Shown: positions 9,010-18,190 of the stretch, in pieces
How the letters are laid out: every line of letters starts with the position of its first letter
Numbering within the stretch: position 1 is the first letter of the stretch
NCBI GenBank assembly: GCA_028284145.1
Contig: JANQSH010000036.1
Span: 1-63,314 of the forward strand
Length of the DNA: 63,314 nucleotides
Direction of reading: 5' to 3'
From: Planctomycetaceae bacterium
Lineage (GTDB): Bacteria; Planctomycetota; Planctomycetia; Planctomycetales; Planctomycetaceae
The notes under the pieces: generated by a model
Database searches by the model: none
What the model was told of the DNA's origin: nothing
Seen by the model: only the letters and a program-made list of their open reading frames with translations
Translations under genes and position numbers: made by a program

Positions 9010-10461
9010 TCAGGGTATACCTCCTTCGAGACGGCGAAAGATCTCCAACGGAACCGTGTCACCCCGCTCGCGCATTTCCTGGCAGAACCGAGGCACGTTT
9101 CCGGTTGCAGAAAAACTCCCCTCTATTCTGCGACCCGTTCGTCCCTTTCGTTCGAAACGAAATATGTCCTGCATCTGTGGTGTCGCGCCTTCAATGCCCG
9201 TGATCTCAGCGATACTCTCCACTCGTCGCTGACCGTCATCATAACGGCGAACATGAACAACAAAATCCAATGCCGATACCATCTGTTCTCGAATCGCCCG
9301 AGACGGCAAATCCATACCGGCCATCAAGACCATCGTCTCCAGTCGGGCAAGAGCATCTCTGGGACTGTTTGCATGAATCGTTGTCATACCACCGTCATGT
9401 CCTGTGTTCATTGCCTGCATCATGTCCAATGCTTCCGGGCCTCGGACTTCCCCCACAATGATGCGATCCGGGCGCATTCGCAACGAGTTAATCACCAGAT
9501 CTCGCGCGATAATTCGACCACGACCCTCCAGATTGGCTGGACGTGTCTCCATGCGAATTACGTGTGTCTGATCGAGAATCAATTCGGCCGCGTCCTCGAT
9601 CGTGATGACACGGTCTCGTTCGGGAATGGCTTCTGCGATGGCTCCCAGGAATGTTGACTTTCCCGCCCCTGTACCGCCCGATATGAGGAGATTCTTTCGC
9701 TCGACGACGACCATTTCGAGAAACGTCTGCATCGGGTCTGAGAACATACCAAGTTTCAACAAGTCCTCTCTCCGAAGCCGCTGACGACCAAACCGGCGAA
9801 TGGACAGCGTTGGCCCATCCAAGGTGGCAGGGGGAAGCGTTGCATTGACTCGGCTTCCATCTGCCAGGCGAGCATCGACCATCGGGGAGGACTCGTCAAT
9901 CCGTCGCCCCACCCTTGCCGCGATGCGTTGGATGATACGTGTCAAATGGTCTGTATCCCGAAACCGTATCTCTGTGTATTCGAGCCGCCCAAACCGCTCG
10001 ATGTACACAAGATCGTAGCGGTTGACCAGAATATCCGTTACGGCAGGATCGGCCATCAATGGTGCAAGAGGGCCAACGCCAAGAGTCTCCTCCAGCAAAT
10101 CTTCGCGGAGCTTTCGCCGCTCAGTTTCATTGAGTGGCAAATCCTCGGTGGACAGGATTCGCTCGACAAATTCGCCAACAGCATCTGTGAGTTCACTTTC
10201 GTTTTGTCCGAAGAGATTGCGCCGATCAAGTTCGTCCAGTAAGCGTTCGTGCAGTTGACCTTTGACAAAATTGTATTCGGCTCGACGAGACCTCTTCGGC
10301 AAAGAACTCTCGCGTGTGCTGATTCGATCATTGTCTTGAGAGTTTTGTCGGGAGGAATCACGACGAATGCGGCTGATCGGAATGCCGAGCAATGGTCGCG
10401 ATAGTTTGGACCGCGAATCGTGTTGTGAGTCATCATTCATTTCGGCACTTCCTGACCTCAA
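9010..10461 (-). CDS. cpaF: CpaF/TadA pilus assembly ATPase
   Basis: The 483-residue secretion ATPase has a variable basic N-terminus (about 1-60), the CpaF N-terminal domain (about 65-160, including [20 protein letters not shown]), Walker [10 protein letters not shown] near residue 265, a Walker B region and Asp/His boxes ([11 protein letters not shown], then [20 protein letters not shown]), and [19 protein letters not shown]. It is the hexameric motor that drives Flp pilus extension, and probably retraction. The ATG at 10461 overlaps the cpaE stop by four bases; a second in-frame ATG seven codons on is an alternative start. Confidence 0.95.
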   Translation of the reverse strand: MRSGSAEMNDDSQHDSRSKLSRPLLGIPISRIRRDSSRQNSQDNDRISTRESSLPKRSRRAEYNFVKGQLHERLLDELDRRNLFGQNESELTDAVGEFVERILSTEDLPLNETERRKLREDLLEETLGVGPLAPLMADPAVTDILVNRYDLVYIERFGRLEYTEIRFRDTDHLTRIIQRIAARVGRRIDESSPMVDARLADGSRVNATLPPATLDGPTLSIRRFGRQRLRREDLLKLGMFSDPMQTFLEMVVVERKNLLISGGTGAGKSTFLGAIAEAIPERDRVITIEDAAELILDQTHVIRMETRPANLEGRGRIIARDLVINSLRMRPDRIIVGEVRGPEALDMMQAMNTGHDGGMTTIHANSPRDALARLETMVLMAGMDLPSRAIREQMVSALDFVVHVRRYDDGQRRVESIAEITGIEGATPQMQDIFRFERKGRTGRRIEGSFSATGNVPRFCQEMRERGDTVPLEIFRRLEGGIP

Positions 10462-11711
10462 CCACTCTCAGGCGGGCTGGTCATCGCCTGAAAACCAGCC
10501 TGCTCAGACTGGCTGATTGATTCTTCGTCGGATGTGGATTGGCCATCTGAAAGAGATTCAAGTTTTGCGGCAGCTTCCGCGTCTTGCACGAATCGCTTCA
10601 TCGCCTTTCCAGTTCCAGACCACCGACCCGCGTGAAGTACATATGGCTGCCCGGTATTGGCAGATAGCAGAAGTTTTTTGTCATAAGGTATGACACTGGT
10701 GATTTCCCATTGCAAACGGTTCTCAACATCTTCGACACGGGGATGCCCCGGTGCCCGCAGGAACCGATTGAGGACAACCGAGAATTTCTCCGCAGGATAG
10801 CGTAACCCCTCGATGACTTTCAGTAATTTTGACGTTCCAAGGACCGTGGGGACGACGTTGTCCAAAACCACGAACGAAGCGTCGCTGAGATCGAGAACGG
10901 CAATGACGACCGGATCAAACATCGGAAACGTGTCGACGACAACATACTCGTATGCCCGACGTGACAATGCGAGAATCCTCGAAACAACCTCGTCATCGAC
11001 TTCGGAGCCTTCAATGGCATCAGCAGGAGCAGCGAGCAAATCAAGTCCACAATCATGCGGGGTCGCCAATTGCCGAATCAGGGTTTCATCCAGTCGGTCG
11101 CGCTCACGAACGGCATCAATCAGTGTCGTTGTCGGATTCAGATCCAACATCGCCGCGCATACGCCCATTTGCAGAGAAGCGTCGATGAGCAGCACCTGAC
11201 CCGGATACTTCTGCGCCAGTCCTGCGGCGGTATTCACTGCCAGAGTTGATTTGCCGACGCCTCCTTTGTTGCTGATGAATGAACAGACTCTTCCGTGGCT
11301 GGTTGCAGCTTTGGGGCGGGAACTGCCCAATCGGTCGAATAACTGTTCGACATCATTTCGAGAAACTGGCCGACGCAGGAAATCGCTCACACCCGAACGC
11401 AGTGCTTCAATCAAAACCGCACTCTCGGGGACATCCTGAGGGAAACTATTGGGATCAAACAATGCGACCAGCTGCGTTTCCGGCGACGCTGATTGAATCT
11501 CTTCCGCCAGAACACGAAGCGCACTTGCCTGACCGTTCATTTGTACCAGGGCGATTTGCGGTCGCCTGCTTCGGACCGTGTCTCCCGCCTGGCGAGCTTC
11601 TTCGACCACATGCAGGATCGGGTCCCAACGGGGCAGCGAATCAAATACCGCGCGCAACTCTGCCGATAACTTTCCATCGGAACCAACAATCACAACATGA
11701 GGTCCGGGCAT
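10458..11711 (-). CDS. cpaE: CpaE/TadZ-type ParA-family ATPase
   Basis: The protein has 417 residues. Residues 1-130 form a receiver-like domain (VVIVGSDGKLSAELRAVFDS) without an obvious complete acidic phosphorylation pocket. The MinD/ParA ATPase domain begins with a deviant Walker A, SNKGGVGKSTLAVNTAAG, at about 148-165. TadZ/CpaE proteins localise the Tad machinery to a cell pole or assembly focus. The C-terminal 35 residues are acidic, rich in Ser and Gln, and probably disordered. It lies between cpaB and cpaF and is coupled to cpaF by a four-base overlap. Confidence 0.9.
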   Translation of the reverse strand: MPGPHVVIVGSDGKLSAELRAVFDSLPRWDPILHVVEEARQAGDTVRSRRPQIALVQMNGQASALRVLAEEIQSASPETQLVALFDPNSFPQDVPESAVLIEALRSGVSDFLRRPVSRNDVEQLFDRLGSSRPKAATSHGRVCSFISNKGGVGKSTLAVNTAAGLAQKYPGQVLLIDASLQMGVCAAMLDLNPTTTLIDAVRERDRLDETLIRQLATPHDCGLDLLAAPADAIEGSEVDDEVVSRILALSRRAYEYVVVDTFPMFDPVVIAVLDLSDASFVVLDNVVPTVLGTSKLLKVIEGLRYPAEKFSVVLNRFLRAPGHPRVEDVENRLQWEITSVIPYDKKLLLSANTGQPYVLHAGRWSGTGKAMKRFVQDAEAAAKLESLSDGQSTSDEESISQSEQAGFQAMTSPPESG

Positions 11712-11718
11712 TTCCGAT

Positions 11719-13434
11719 CTACTTCCGATTCCCTAACCAAAGCTCGCGTTTCCGGTCATCGCCACGGATGTGTTCAATGATGTGAGCTTTGGTGAGAGGT
11801 CGATGCTTAACGATGTTGGGAGCCTTGTCGTTGTCGCTGGGATTCCCCGTTCGCAGGACGGCATGAATTTTGGCTCCTGTGTTAACGGTCTCACTCAGTG
11901 TCGCGACATCCCGAGGGGACAACGCAACGACAAAATCCTGGGCAGTAACATCAAAAGATTCGATGACTGGTTCCGTGATTGTCCTCGTGGTCAAATTGCC
12001 GTTAGGGTGCAATGATTGCGTCGTTTCTGTTTTAAGAGATCTCTCGCGAGTGGTGCGAATTTCGATTTCAGAGGAAAACAGCAGTATGCCCCGCCCCAGC
12101 ACGACTTCAACCTGCGCCTGATCCAGCAGCCCGCCTGCATTGCTCGTCTGTTTGTCGGCATTACCGCCTGTCAATCCAAATTGGACATCCATCCCCAGGT
12201 CATTGATGTTGAAGGGCTTTGCTGCCACCAACATAAACTCGTCGCCGATATTCAATTCGGCAAGACCATCAACGTTCAATGAATCGACCGTAAAGGCAAC
12301 CATTCCTGGGGGAACGCCAGCGACGACTCCGGATTTTGTTCCCTCAGGGAGAAGATCACCGGGTTCAATTCGACGACCATCTCCGGGGATGTCGCGTGAT
12401 GCGACGCGATCAATGAGTTTCCTGATATCGGTTTCCCATGTGATTTCGCCAATCACATCCTCGAATTCCACGTACCGGATTTTGCCAGTTGCCGGATCGA
12501 CGAAGTCGGCAATCGTCAATTTAGAGAAAGCCCTGACTGGCCGTGTTGTGACAGGTGTCTTGACTGTCGAGATGGCAGGATCCTGGACAGAGACGAATTG
12601 ATCTGTCTCGACGGCAAAGTCGGGCTGATTCTTATTTTTATCGTTCGTGGTCTCCAATTTCTGGGATGAATGAAACACGGCCTGCAGATCAACATCGCTT
12701 CGTCCCACCATCTGCAGCATGGGAGTCATTTCCTGTGGCTTCACCGCGATCGCCGTTCGATCAATTGTCGAGTCGTCCATGAGTTTGACGGCGCCGTGAG
12801 CAAGCGTTCTCAGTCCGGTGCGGAGTTGCTGATAAATTTCGCTGTCTTCCGGGGAAGCCCTGCCACCCATCACCGCAGCCCAATCCAGTGCTGGCGGTGC
12901 CTGCTGCATTAAACTGTCCGGGACTTTGGAAAGCACGTCAAAACGATCGCCGGGATTCAACCGTTCCATTCCACGGATTCGTCCATTGGGCACGAAAATG
13001 GCGACCTGGCCGATCGGCACTGCGGCCGTAAGGCCAGGGCGAGTTCCCTTGGAGGTGAGGTCAGCTTCCGTGAAGATCAATCCGGGTGTTTTGTCACGGG
13101 CAGTGACCCGTCCCAGGATTTCACCCAGATCACGTATCATCGAAGGGCTGGTGTGTTCCTCCTCCACCCAGACCACATGTAACTGGTTCGTTTGCGGATT
13201 GATCAGATGTTTGCGTTCGATTCTTGTATACGCCGGGATCGGCACTGCGGGAGCGGGAAACGCAACTTCTCCCTCACGGGAGGGTGCGTCAGGCTGTTGC
13301 TCAATCGATGCGAACGTGATCGTCCCGGTGGCCCAGAGAGCGGCAAAAGTTCCCCCACTTAAGACCAGCAACGTGAACAAGACCAGAAACAGTGTTCCCC
13401 AGCGGAAACCGCGTTGTTGTTTTCGATGCCGCAT
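11719..13434 (-). CDS. cpaB: CpaB/RcpC-like protein with two SAF modules
   Basis: The protein has 571 residues: an N-terminal membrane anchor (about 14-36), then two copies of a SAF/RcpC-like module. The first, at about 60-200, includes AVPIPAYTRIERKHLINPQT and VPIGQVAIFVPNGRIRGMER. The second, at about 295-420, includes TRPVRAFSKLTIADFVDPAT and VPPGMVAFTVDSLNVDGLAE. Typical CpaB proteins are 250-330 residues with one module, so this is about twice the usual length. A charged region of about 75 residues with a Lys/Asn-rich stretch joins the halves. SAF domains bind saccharides or the periplasmic base of the secretin. A good AGAGGTA ribosome binding site precedes the ATG. Confidence 0.88.
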   Translation of the reverse strand: MRHRKQQRGFRWGTLFLVLFTLLVLSGGTFAALWATGTITFASIEQQPDAPSREGEVAFPAPAVPIPAYTRIERKHLINPQTNQLHVVWVEEEHTSPSMIRDLGEILGRVTARDKTPGLIFTEADLTSKGTRPGLTAAVPIGQVAIFVPNGRIRGMERLNPGDRFDVLSKVPDSLMQQAPPALDWAAVMGGRASPEDSEIYQQLRTGLRTLAHGAVKLMDDSTIDRTAIAVKPQEMTPMLQMVGRSDVDLQAVFHSSQKLETTNDKNKNQPDFAVETDQFVSVQDPAISTVKTPVTTRPVRAFSKLTIADFVDPATGKIRYVEFEDVIGEITWETDIRKLIDRVASRDIPGDGRRIEPGDLLPEGTKSGVVAGVPPGMVAFTVDSLNVDGLAELNIGDEFMLVAAKPFNINDLGMDVQFGLTGGNADKQTSNAGGLLDQAQVEVVLGRGILLFSSEIEIRTTRERSLKTETTQSLHPNGNLTTRTITEPVIESFDVTAQDFVVALSPRDVATLSETVNTGAKIHAVLRTGNPSDNDKAPNIVKHRPLTKAHIIEHIRGDDRKRELWLGNRK

Positions 13435-13600
13435 GCGACTTACCTCTTATCCCTGCGGGGGCACCCACAAAAAACAAATGGACCTGCAATTCCCTATTTG
13501 ACCCGCAACTACACATCAATTGCAAGTGGTTCGTTGAATCGAATGTTGAATTTTCAGGATATTCGCAGTGATTGTGCAAAAACGATTGCACTGTGATGCC

Positions 13601-14083
13601 TCAAGATCGCAGGAATTCGAGTATTACGAGAACACCTTCTGGCCAACAAAGGAAAACGGCAAACCCGATTGCGATTGCGGGGACATAGGGAAAGTCATCG
13701 CTGCCCTTCAACCAATAGAGCAAAGCAAGCACCATTCCTGAGATAGCGACCCAAAACAGAACGCAGATCAATGCGACTGGCCCCAGCCATGCCCCCAAAG
13801 CCGCAACCAGTTTCAAATCCCCACCACCTAAGCCGCTTGTCCATGCGAATGGCAGGGCAATCGAAAAGCCAATCACGACACCTGACAGCAACTGCCACAT
13901 TGTCAAATCGAGCAGGTTCAGAGCGAATGCCCCCAAAGCTCCGATCAGAAGAGTCAGTGGAATCCAGTCAGCGATTTCTCGTGATCGCAAATCCTGAATA
14001 CAGGCGACGATCAGCAAAGTTAAAGGCAGTATTGTGGCCAAAGTGTCCAATTGACACACCTGCAAAACGAAAAACACCTGCAC
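13601..14083 (-). CDS. cpaA: Prepilin peptidase (CpaA/TadV, A24 family)
   Basis: This inner-membrane aspartic protease cleaves the leaders of the Flp pilin and of TadE/TadG. Two catalytic Asp motifs are visible: IQDLRSREI near residue 30, and SGLGGGDLKL (the GxGD signature as GGGD) near residue 85. About six hydrophobic segments cover the protein, and about 160 residues matches the short CpaA form. No ATG exists after the pilin stop in this frame. I chose GTG at 14083; GTG at 14077 or TTG at 14053 are possible, so the start is uncertain by about ten codons. Confidence 0.85.
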   Translation of the reverse strand: MQVFFVLQVCQLDTLATILPLTLLIVACIQDLRSREIADWIPLTLLIGALGAFALNLLDLTMWQLLSGVVIGFSIALPFAWTSGLGGGDLKLVAALGAWLGPVALICVLFWVAISGMVLALLYWLKGSDDFPYVPAIAIGFAVFLCWPEGVLVILEFLRS

Positions 14084-14132
14084 GTGGCCAAAACCGCGCA
14101 CAGGTGTAAAAGGGAGATCTGCCTGCAGGCGT

Positions 14133-14459
14133 CTATTCTTCGCCAACTTCAACAACCAGTGAACCAATGCCGGGAATCCCAAGGTTGCCTTCGATAGATC
14201 CAGGGCTTGTTGCGTCCAGAACAAGGGCATTGTTCGTTGTCGTTGTCGCCACCAGTCTTCCACTGACGATGGGACCGTTGTCATCTTCATGAGCACCAGG
14301 GAGTGCACCGGCGACAGAACCAATCAGGTCGTTTGTCTTGTGGCCAAGAATCGCAACAGCAGCGAGGCAGACCAAGGCCACACCGCCAATGATGATGCCG
14401 TATTCGACCAGGCTTTGCCCTTTTTTGTTCCGCAACAGATTTCGCAGTTTCGCCAACAT
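14133..14459 (-). CDS. flp: Flp-type major pilin
   Basis: The pilin precursor has 108 residues. A 14-residue basic leader ends in KKG, followed by QSLVEYGIIIGGVALVCLAA: the Flp motif with cleavage after Gly14, Glu at +5 and Tyr at +6. Flp pilins are usually 50-80 residues, so the C-terminal 60 residues are an extra domain, which is acidic around GAHEDD and rich in Gly, Thr and Asn. The ATG at 14459 is set by AAGGAG eight bases upstream. It is the first gene of the Tad operon and the only pilin gene seen. Confidence 0.92.
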   Translation of the reverse strand: MLAKLRNLLRNKKGQSLVEYGIIIGGVALVCLAAVAILGHKTNDLIGSVAGALPGAHEDDNGPIVSGRLVATTTTNNALVLDATSPGSIEGNLGIPGIGSLVVEVGEE

Positions 14460-14550
14460 GGGTGTTTCTCCTTGAAGAAAATGAGACAAGAGGCTGTCAT
14501 GGGAGGAACCGTAATTACACAAGTAATGCGGTTGCACTTCAGATGTCACA

Positions 14551-14579
14551 AAGGTAAACAGGAGAGAGATGATTGTCAA
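14551..14579 (-). promoter_or_regulatory. Sigma-70-like promoter of the Tad operon
   Basis: On the minus strand a perfect -35 box TTGACA (14579-14574) is followed after 17 bases by TACCTT (14556-14551) as the -10 box. That would start transcription about 85 bases before the flp ATG. No other equally good pair was seen in the 224-bp gap between flp and the divergent gene. Confidence 0.55.
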
Positions 14580-14683
14580 TCGCCATTCTGTAGTTTTTGC
14601 ACAACAATTGCATAAATGGTTCGGCGGATTGTTTCATCCTGTGCTGATCGAATTTGCTCCTGTGATATTGAATCGGCTTCGAA

Positions 14684-16807
14684 ATGTCTGGCGACAACCA
14701 ACATACCACGTCCCGTGCACAAAACCTGGGACGTATTGTCTTGTTGTGTGGTATCGTTTCATTGGTCTACGCCAACAGTTTCAGCGGCAAGTTCGTATTC
14801 GACGACTACTCCAGCATCCTGGAATCGACGGAAATACGTCGGATTTGGCCGATTAGTGAGCATCTGGACAATGGTCGGCCCCTGGTACGCTTTTCATTTG
14901 CACTGAATTACGCAGCTGGTGAACTTGATCCATTTGGATACCATGTAGTCAATCTGGCAATCCATCTCGCTTCAGCCGTGATTTTGTTCGGTGTTGTGCG
15001 GCGGACGCTCAGTTTGCCGTGCTTTGCCGGACGCTACACTGAGGCGACGATTCTGAATCTTTCATTCGCATGTGCCGTCCTGTGGGCTGTCCACCCATTG
15101 ACCACGCAGGCAGTGACATACGTTGTACAACGATTCGAGTCATCGGCATCTTTTTGCTATTTGTCCTGCCTCAATTTTGTAATTCGAGGTTCGACTTCCC
15201 GTCGGAAATGGATGTGGTACGCGATGGCTGTTTTCATCGCATGGTGTGGATTTCTCTGCAAGGAGACCATGGTCACTGCCCCGCTTGTGATTTTACTTTA
15301 CGATCGCATGTTCATTTCGGAGTCTTGGCGCCATTCTTTTCGAAGTCGCGGATGGCTTTATTTGATGCTCTGCTCGCCACTCGCGTGGCTCTTGCCGCAG
15401 ATCATGAATGCGTCTTCTGGCGGGAGTGACACTGGCCAGACAGTAACGGCTGGTTTTGGATATCAACATGTCACATGGTGGGAATACGCATTCACTCAAC
15501 CTGAGATCATACTGCACTATTTTCGATTATGTTTTTGGCCCGACCCACTCTGCTTCGACTATGCATGGCCCGTTCAACGCAACTGGATGAAGGCGCTGTT
15601 GACGGGTTCAATGATCCTGGGGCTGATTTCTGCAAGTATCGTTCTCGCTTTACGCCGTCATCAAATTGGATTCCTTGGTCTGGCATGTTTTTTGATCCTG
15701 GCTCCAACATCAAGCATCATGCCGATTGCAGATCTCGCAGTCGAACATCGCATGTATCTTCCGCTTTCGTGTATTGTCGTTGGTGTTGTTTTTAGTGTGT
15801 TCCATTTTGTTGAACGACTGTTGAAGGGATTCTCAGGACGGTTTGTCTCCGTAACAACTGTTTCTTGCAGCCTTTTTGTTTTGGCGATGGCTGTTCTTGG
15901 GTGGCAAACTCACGATCGTAACCGTGACTATCAGAGCGATTTATATCTCTGGTCATCCGTTCTCAAATTGCGTCCGCAAAATGGCAAAGCCTGGTACGGA
16001 CTCGGAAAAGCGTATTGGGATCGGGACAACTATGAAAAGGCGTTCGAGGTTTTCGATCTGGCAGACCGTGAAGGGTTTGGTACACCACGCATCGACGTGG
16101 GATTGGCCGATTGCTACGCCCAGTTTGGACAGCACGAACTGAGTATCGAATTTTACCGAAAAGCGATTGCCAAAGCTCCTGCATTTTCTGTGGCACACCA
16201 CAACCTGGGGGTGGCCTTATACGGCAGAGGCGAACTTGAACAGGCTCTCATTCATTTCAAGAAAGCCGCTGCAGACCTGAAAACTGTCGAATCACAGTAC
16301 AACACCGGAAGCATGCTGTTTGAACTTGGAAGAGATCAGGAAGCTCGTGCGGCTCTGGAAGTCGCGTTGAAGAGACGTCCCGACTATGTTCGGGCTGCGA
16401 TGCGACTGGCGTGGGTGTTGTCGGTTTCACCGGAAGACGAAGTGCGCGACGGGCCACGTGCGCTGAAGTTGTTGACAACAGTCTGCGACCCGGAAATCTC
16501 GAAAGACCCCCGGCTATTGGATACACTTGCAGCGGCATATGCGGAGTGCGGACATTATTCGTTGGCTCTCAAGAACGCTGAACATGCTCGACGACTGGCT
16601 CAAGACACAGGCCTGGATGAACTCGCTCGGAAGATCGACAGGAGATGCGATAATTATCGATCCCGGAAACCGTATCGAGAACCGATCGGGCGACGACATC
16701 ATAACGCTGGTGGACTGTCAAGACAAAAGGTTGGGTTTGATGAAGTGCAAGGAGCGGGTTATGTCAAACTGGACCCCAAATCGTCGGCAGGTCACTTGGC
16801 ACCATAG
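14684..16807 (+). CDS. GT-C (TMTC/DUF1736-like) membrane protein with TPRs
   Basis: The protein has 707 residues. The N-terminal 410 carry about ten membrane segments and the TMTC/protein O-mannosyltransferase-like start NSFSGKFVFDDYSSIL (residues 25-40) with its acidic pair. Later motifs include WAVHPLTTQAVTYVVQR and FLILAPTSSIMPIADLAVEH, characteristic of this family. Residues 420-640 are about six TPRs, for example AKAPAFSVAHHNLGVALYGR. Family members transfer dolichol- or polyprenol-linked sugars to proteins. The last 33 or so residues are encoded by repeat element B4, so the native C-terminus is lost. It is divergent from the flp pilin, which makes the pilin a candidate acceptor; that is inference. 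Confidence 0.8.
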   Translation: MSGDNQHTTSRAQNLGRIVLLCGIVSLVYANSFSGKFVFDDYSSILESTEIRRIWPISEHLDNGRPLVRFSFALNYAAGELDPFGYHVVNLAIHLASAVILFGVVRRTLSLPCFAGRYTEATILNLSFACAVLWAVHPLTTQAVTYVVQRFESSASFCYLSCLNFVIRGSTSRRKWMWYAMAVFIAWCGFLCKETMVTAPLVILLYDRMFISESWRHSFRSRGWLYLMLCSPLAWLLPQIMNASSGGSDTGQTVTAGFGYQHVTWWEYAFTQPEIILHYFRLCFWPDPLCFDYAWPVQRNWMKALLTGSMILGLISASIVLALRRHQIGFLGLACFLILAPTSSIMPIADLAVEHRMYLPLSCIVVGVVFSVFHFVERLLKGFSGRFVSVTTVSCSLFVLAMAVLGWQTHDRNRDYQSDLYLWSSVLKLRPQNGKAWYGLGKAYWDRDNYEKAFEVFDLADREGFGTPRIDVGLADCYAQFGQHELSIEFYRKAIAKAPAFSVAHHNLGVALYGRGELEQALIHFKKAAADLKTVESQYNTGSMLFELGRDQEARAALEVALKRRPDYVRAAMRLAWVLSVSPEDEVRDGPRALKLLTTVCDPEISKDPRLLDTLAAAYAECGHYSLALKNAEHARRLAQDTGLDELARKIDRRCDNYRSRKPYREPIGRRHHNAGGLSRQKVGFDEVQGAGYVKLDPKSSAGHLAP
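16708..16807 (+). repeat. Family B element, copy B4, inside a coding frame
   Basis: The segment matches family B (GTGGACTGTCAAGA at the left, GTGCAAGGAGCGGGTTATGT in the middle, GGCACCATAG at the right) but lacks the ten bases CGACAACGGA of other copies. It is read through in frame by the preceding gene and supplies its stop TAG at 16805-16807. Confidence 0.75.
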
Positions 16808-16873
16808 TCGGCACCATTGTTTCGCGTTGATGACACAACCCTGGTCGTTGTTTACCTTTGCTCAACTCCATCA

Positions 16874-16934
16874 CTGGATTCAAGATCCAGTGAGCTTTAT
16901 CGCTCGTGTGGGTTCGAGTCCCCTTCCGGTACTG
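16874..16934 (+). pseudogene. 3' fragment of a tRNA-Leu(CAA) gene
   Basis: Positions 16874-16890 form a tRNA anticodon arm: CTGGA, loop TTCAAGA with anticodon CAA, TCCAG. A class II variable arm follows (GAGC-TTTATC-GCTC), then a T arm with GTGGG, loop TTCGAGT and CCC, then TTCCGGTAC like the acceptor 3' strand of tRNA-Leu. No D arm or matching 5' acceptor strand (TACCGGA-like) lies upstream, and the T stem has a mismatch. It is therefore a truncated remnant, not a working gene. Such 3' fragments are often left where integrative elements used a tRNA as attachment site. Confidence 0.75.
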
Positions 16935-16980
16935 AACCATCCGGTACTGAACCATCCGGTACTGAACCATCCGGTACTGA
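16926..16980 (+). repeat. 15-bp tandem repeat, 3.7 copies
   Basis: The unit CCGGTACTGAACCAT occurs three times without change, then ten bases of a fourth. The first unit begins with the last bases of the tRNA-Leu fragment (CCGGTAC), so the array seems to have grown from the tRNA 3' end. There are no spacers, so it is not a CRISPR array. Confidence 0.95.
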
Positions 16981-16985
16981 ATTAG

Positions 16986-17421
16986 CAAGGACTTACGTCG
17001 ATTTGTCCATCACCTGGTTTTGTCGGTTGTCTGATGGGGCCGCTCTACCGTTGGTTCTGTACCATTTTTTTCAAGCGTGGTATGGGTGGCGCCGTTTGAA
17101 TAATCGAACCAATGTGCATGGTCGATTTGTGTGTCACGCCCTTCCTTAAACTCTATCCCCCCTACCTTTGGCGTCACGCAATCAGTGTACGGCGGGTTCG
17201 GGATTGCGTTCGATTCCGGGTGTCGATTGGGCGGCGAATGGCCGATACAAACTTGCAGAGAAGAGCACTCTCAATACAAGAGACAGGCACACCAACGGTT
17301 GATTGGACGAACGGGAATAGTTCGTGTCGTCCGGAACCGCTCTCGGAAAGACCTGCAGCAGGTCGTTCTGGAATGACTCTGGACTAACACACCACGGACG
17401 CACTGACAACGACAAGTAACC
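16986..17421 (+). other. Intergenic stretch without recognised features
   Basis: This is the sequence between the tandem repeat and the next gene. Open frames here are short, lack ribosome binding sites and resemble no protein known to me. It may be decayed mobile DNA associated with the tRNA fragment, but nothing proves that. Confidence 0.5.
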
Positions 17422-17434
17422 AGGGGAGTTACCG

Positions 17435-17917
17435 TTGACTCACTCACACATGCCCGTTCAGCATCTGTTAAAACAACTCGAAAACTACCAGCCACGACAA
17501 ACTCGCGATGTACGTCCCGACTGGGTGACCGGCTTCATCAATCAGACCGCCGACCTGTTTGAACCGCTGGCGGATGTCGGTCGCGTTGGCTTCGATTGCC
17601 GGCTCGCCGAAAACTGCTGGGAAGTCGATATCTATCTCGGTCGGATGGAAATGATGGGCGGTGCGGAGGATGGCCAGGCTCATCCCACCGGCTTCATGTT
17701 TGACCTGCAGACGTTGTTGAATCAATTCGACGTTGTCCATCACTTTGAATTCGTCGCTCTGCCACACGAAACCGACGGATCGCAGATCCGCGCCTCGGTT
17801 GCGATGATCGGGGCCATTCAGGAAAACGAACTCAAGGTTCAGATCTATTCGCTCCCACCGGAAACCGTTGGGCCGGGGTTACGCTGCTTCCCGGACGGCT
17901 CATTGCACACGGTTTGA
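17435..17917 (+). CDS. Conserved-looking hypothetical protein
   Basis: The protein is 160 residues, soluble and acidic, with no signal peptide or membrane segment. I do not recognise the family. Visible stretches include RPDWVTGFINQTADLFEPLA and WEVDIYLGRMEMMGG, suggesting a compact alpha/beta domain. The TTG at 17435 is preferred because AGGGGAG lies six bases upstream; the first ATG (17450) is too far from it. A strong hairpin terminator follows at 17964, so the gene is probably monocistronic. Confidence 0.7.
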   Translation: MTHSHMPVQHLLKQLENYQPRQTRDVRPDWVTGFINQTADLFEPLADVGRVGFDCRLAENCWEVDIYLGRMEMMGGAEDGQAHPTGFMFDLQTLLNQFDVVHHFEFVALPHETDGSQIRASVAMIGAIQENELKVQIYSLPPETVGPGLRCFPDGSLHTV

Positions 17918-17963
17918 GTATGCAATTTGTCATCGCGAAACTTCACAGTGCCATCAGGCGAGG

Positions 17964-17997
17964 CCCTCGAAATGTCGTTCGAGGGTCTTTCGTTCTT
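17964..17997 (+). terminator. Rho-independent terminator
   Basis: The stem CCCTCGAA/TTCGAGGG (8 bp) has a six-base loop and is followed by TCTTTCGTTCTT. It lies 47 bases after the stop of the gene at 17435. Confidence 0.8.
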
Positions 17998-18017
17998 ATT
18001 CGTCGCTACCTTGCCAG

Positions 18018-18118
18018 TACACCTTGTCAAAGCTTCGTTTTGGAGTGCGGATTAACATAACTCGCTCCGTTGTCGCTCCTTGCAACTTCATCAAACCCGA
18101 CTTTTCATCTTGACGGTT
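18018..18118 (-). repeat. Family B element, copy B5
   Basis: This diverged copy on the minus strand retains ACTCGCTCCGTTGTCGCTCC and the outer GTCAA/TTGAC motifs. It starts 20 bases after the terminator of the preceding gene. Confidence 0.8.
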
Positions 18119-18190
18119 CATCAAGTTATCGCATTCGCGACACGGACATGATTATCCATGCCACCCTGACAGTATCTCAGTGAAAATTGT

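Noticed and set aside
16926..16980. CRISPR-like array
   Set aside because: The units are 15 bp and directly contiguous, without spacers, and no cas genes are in the window.
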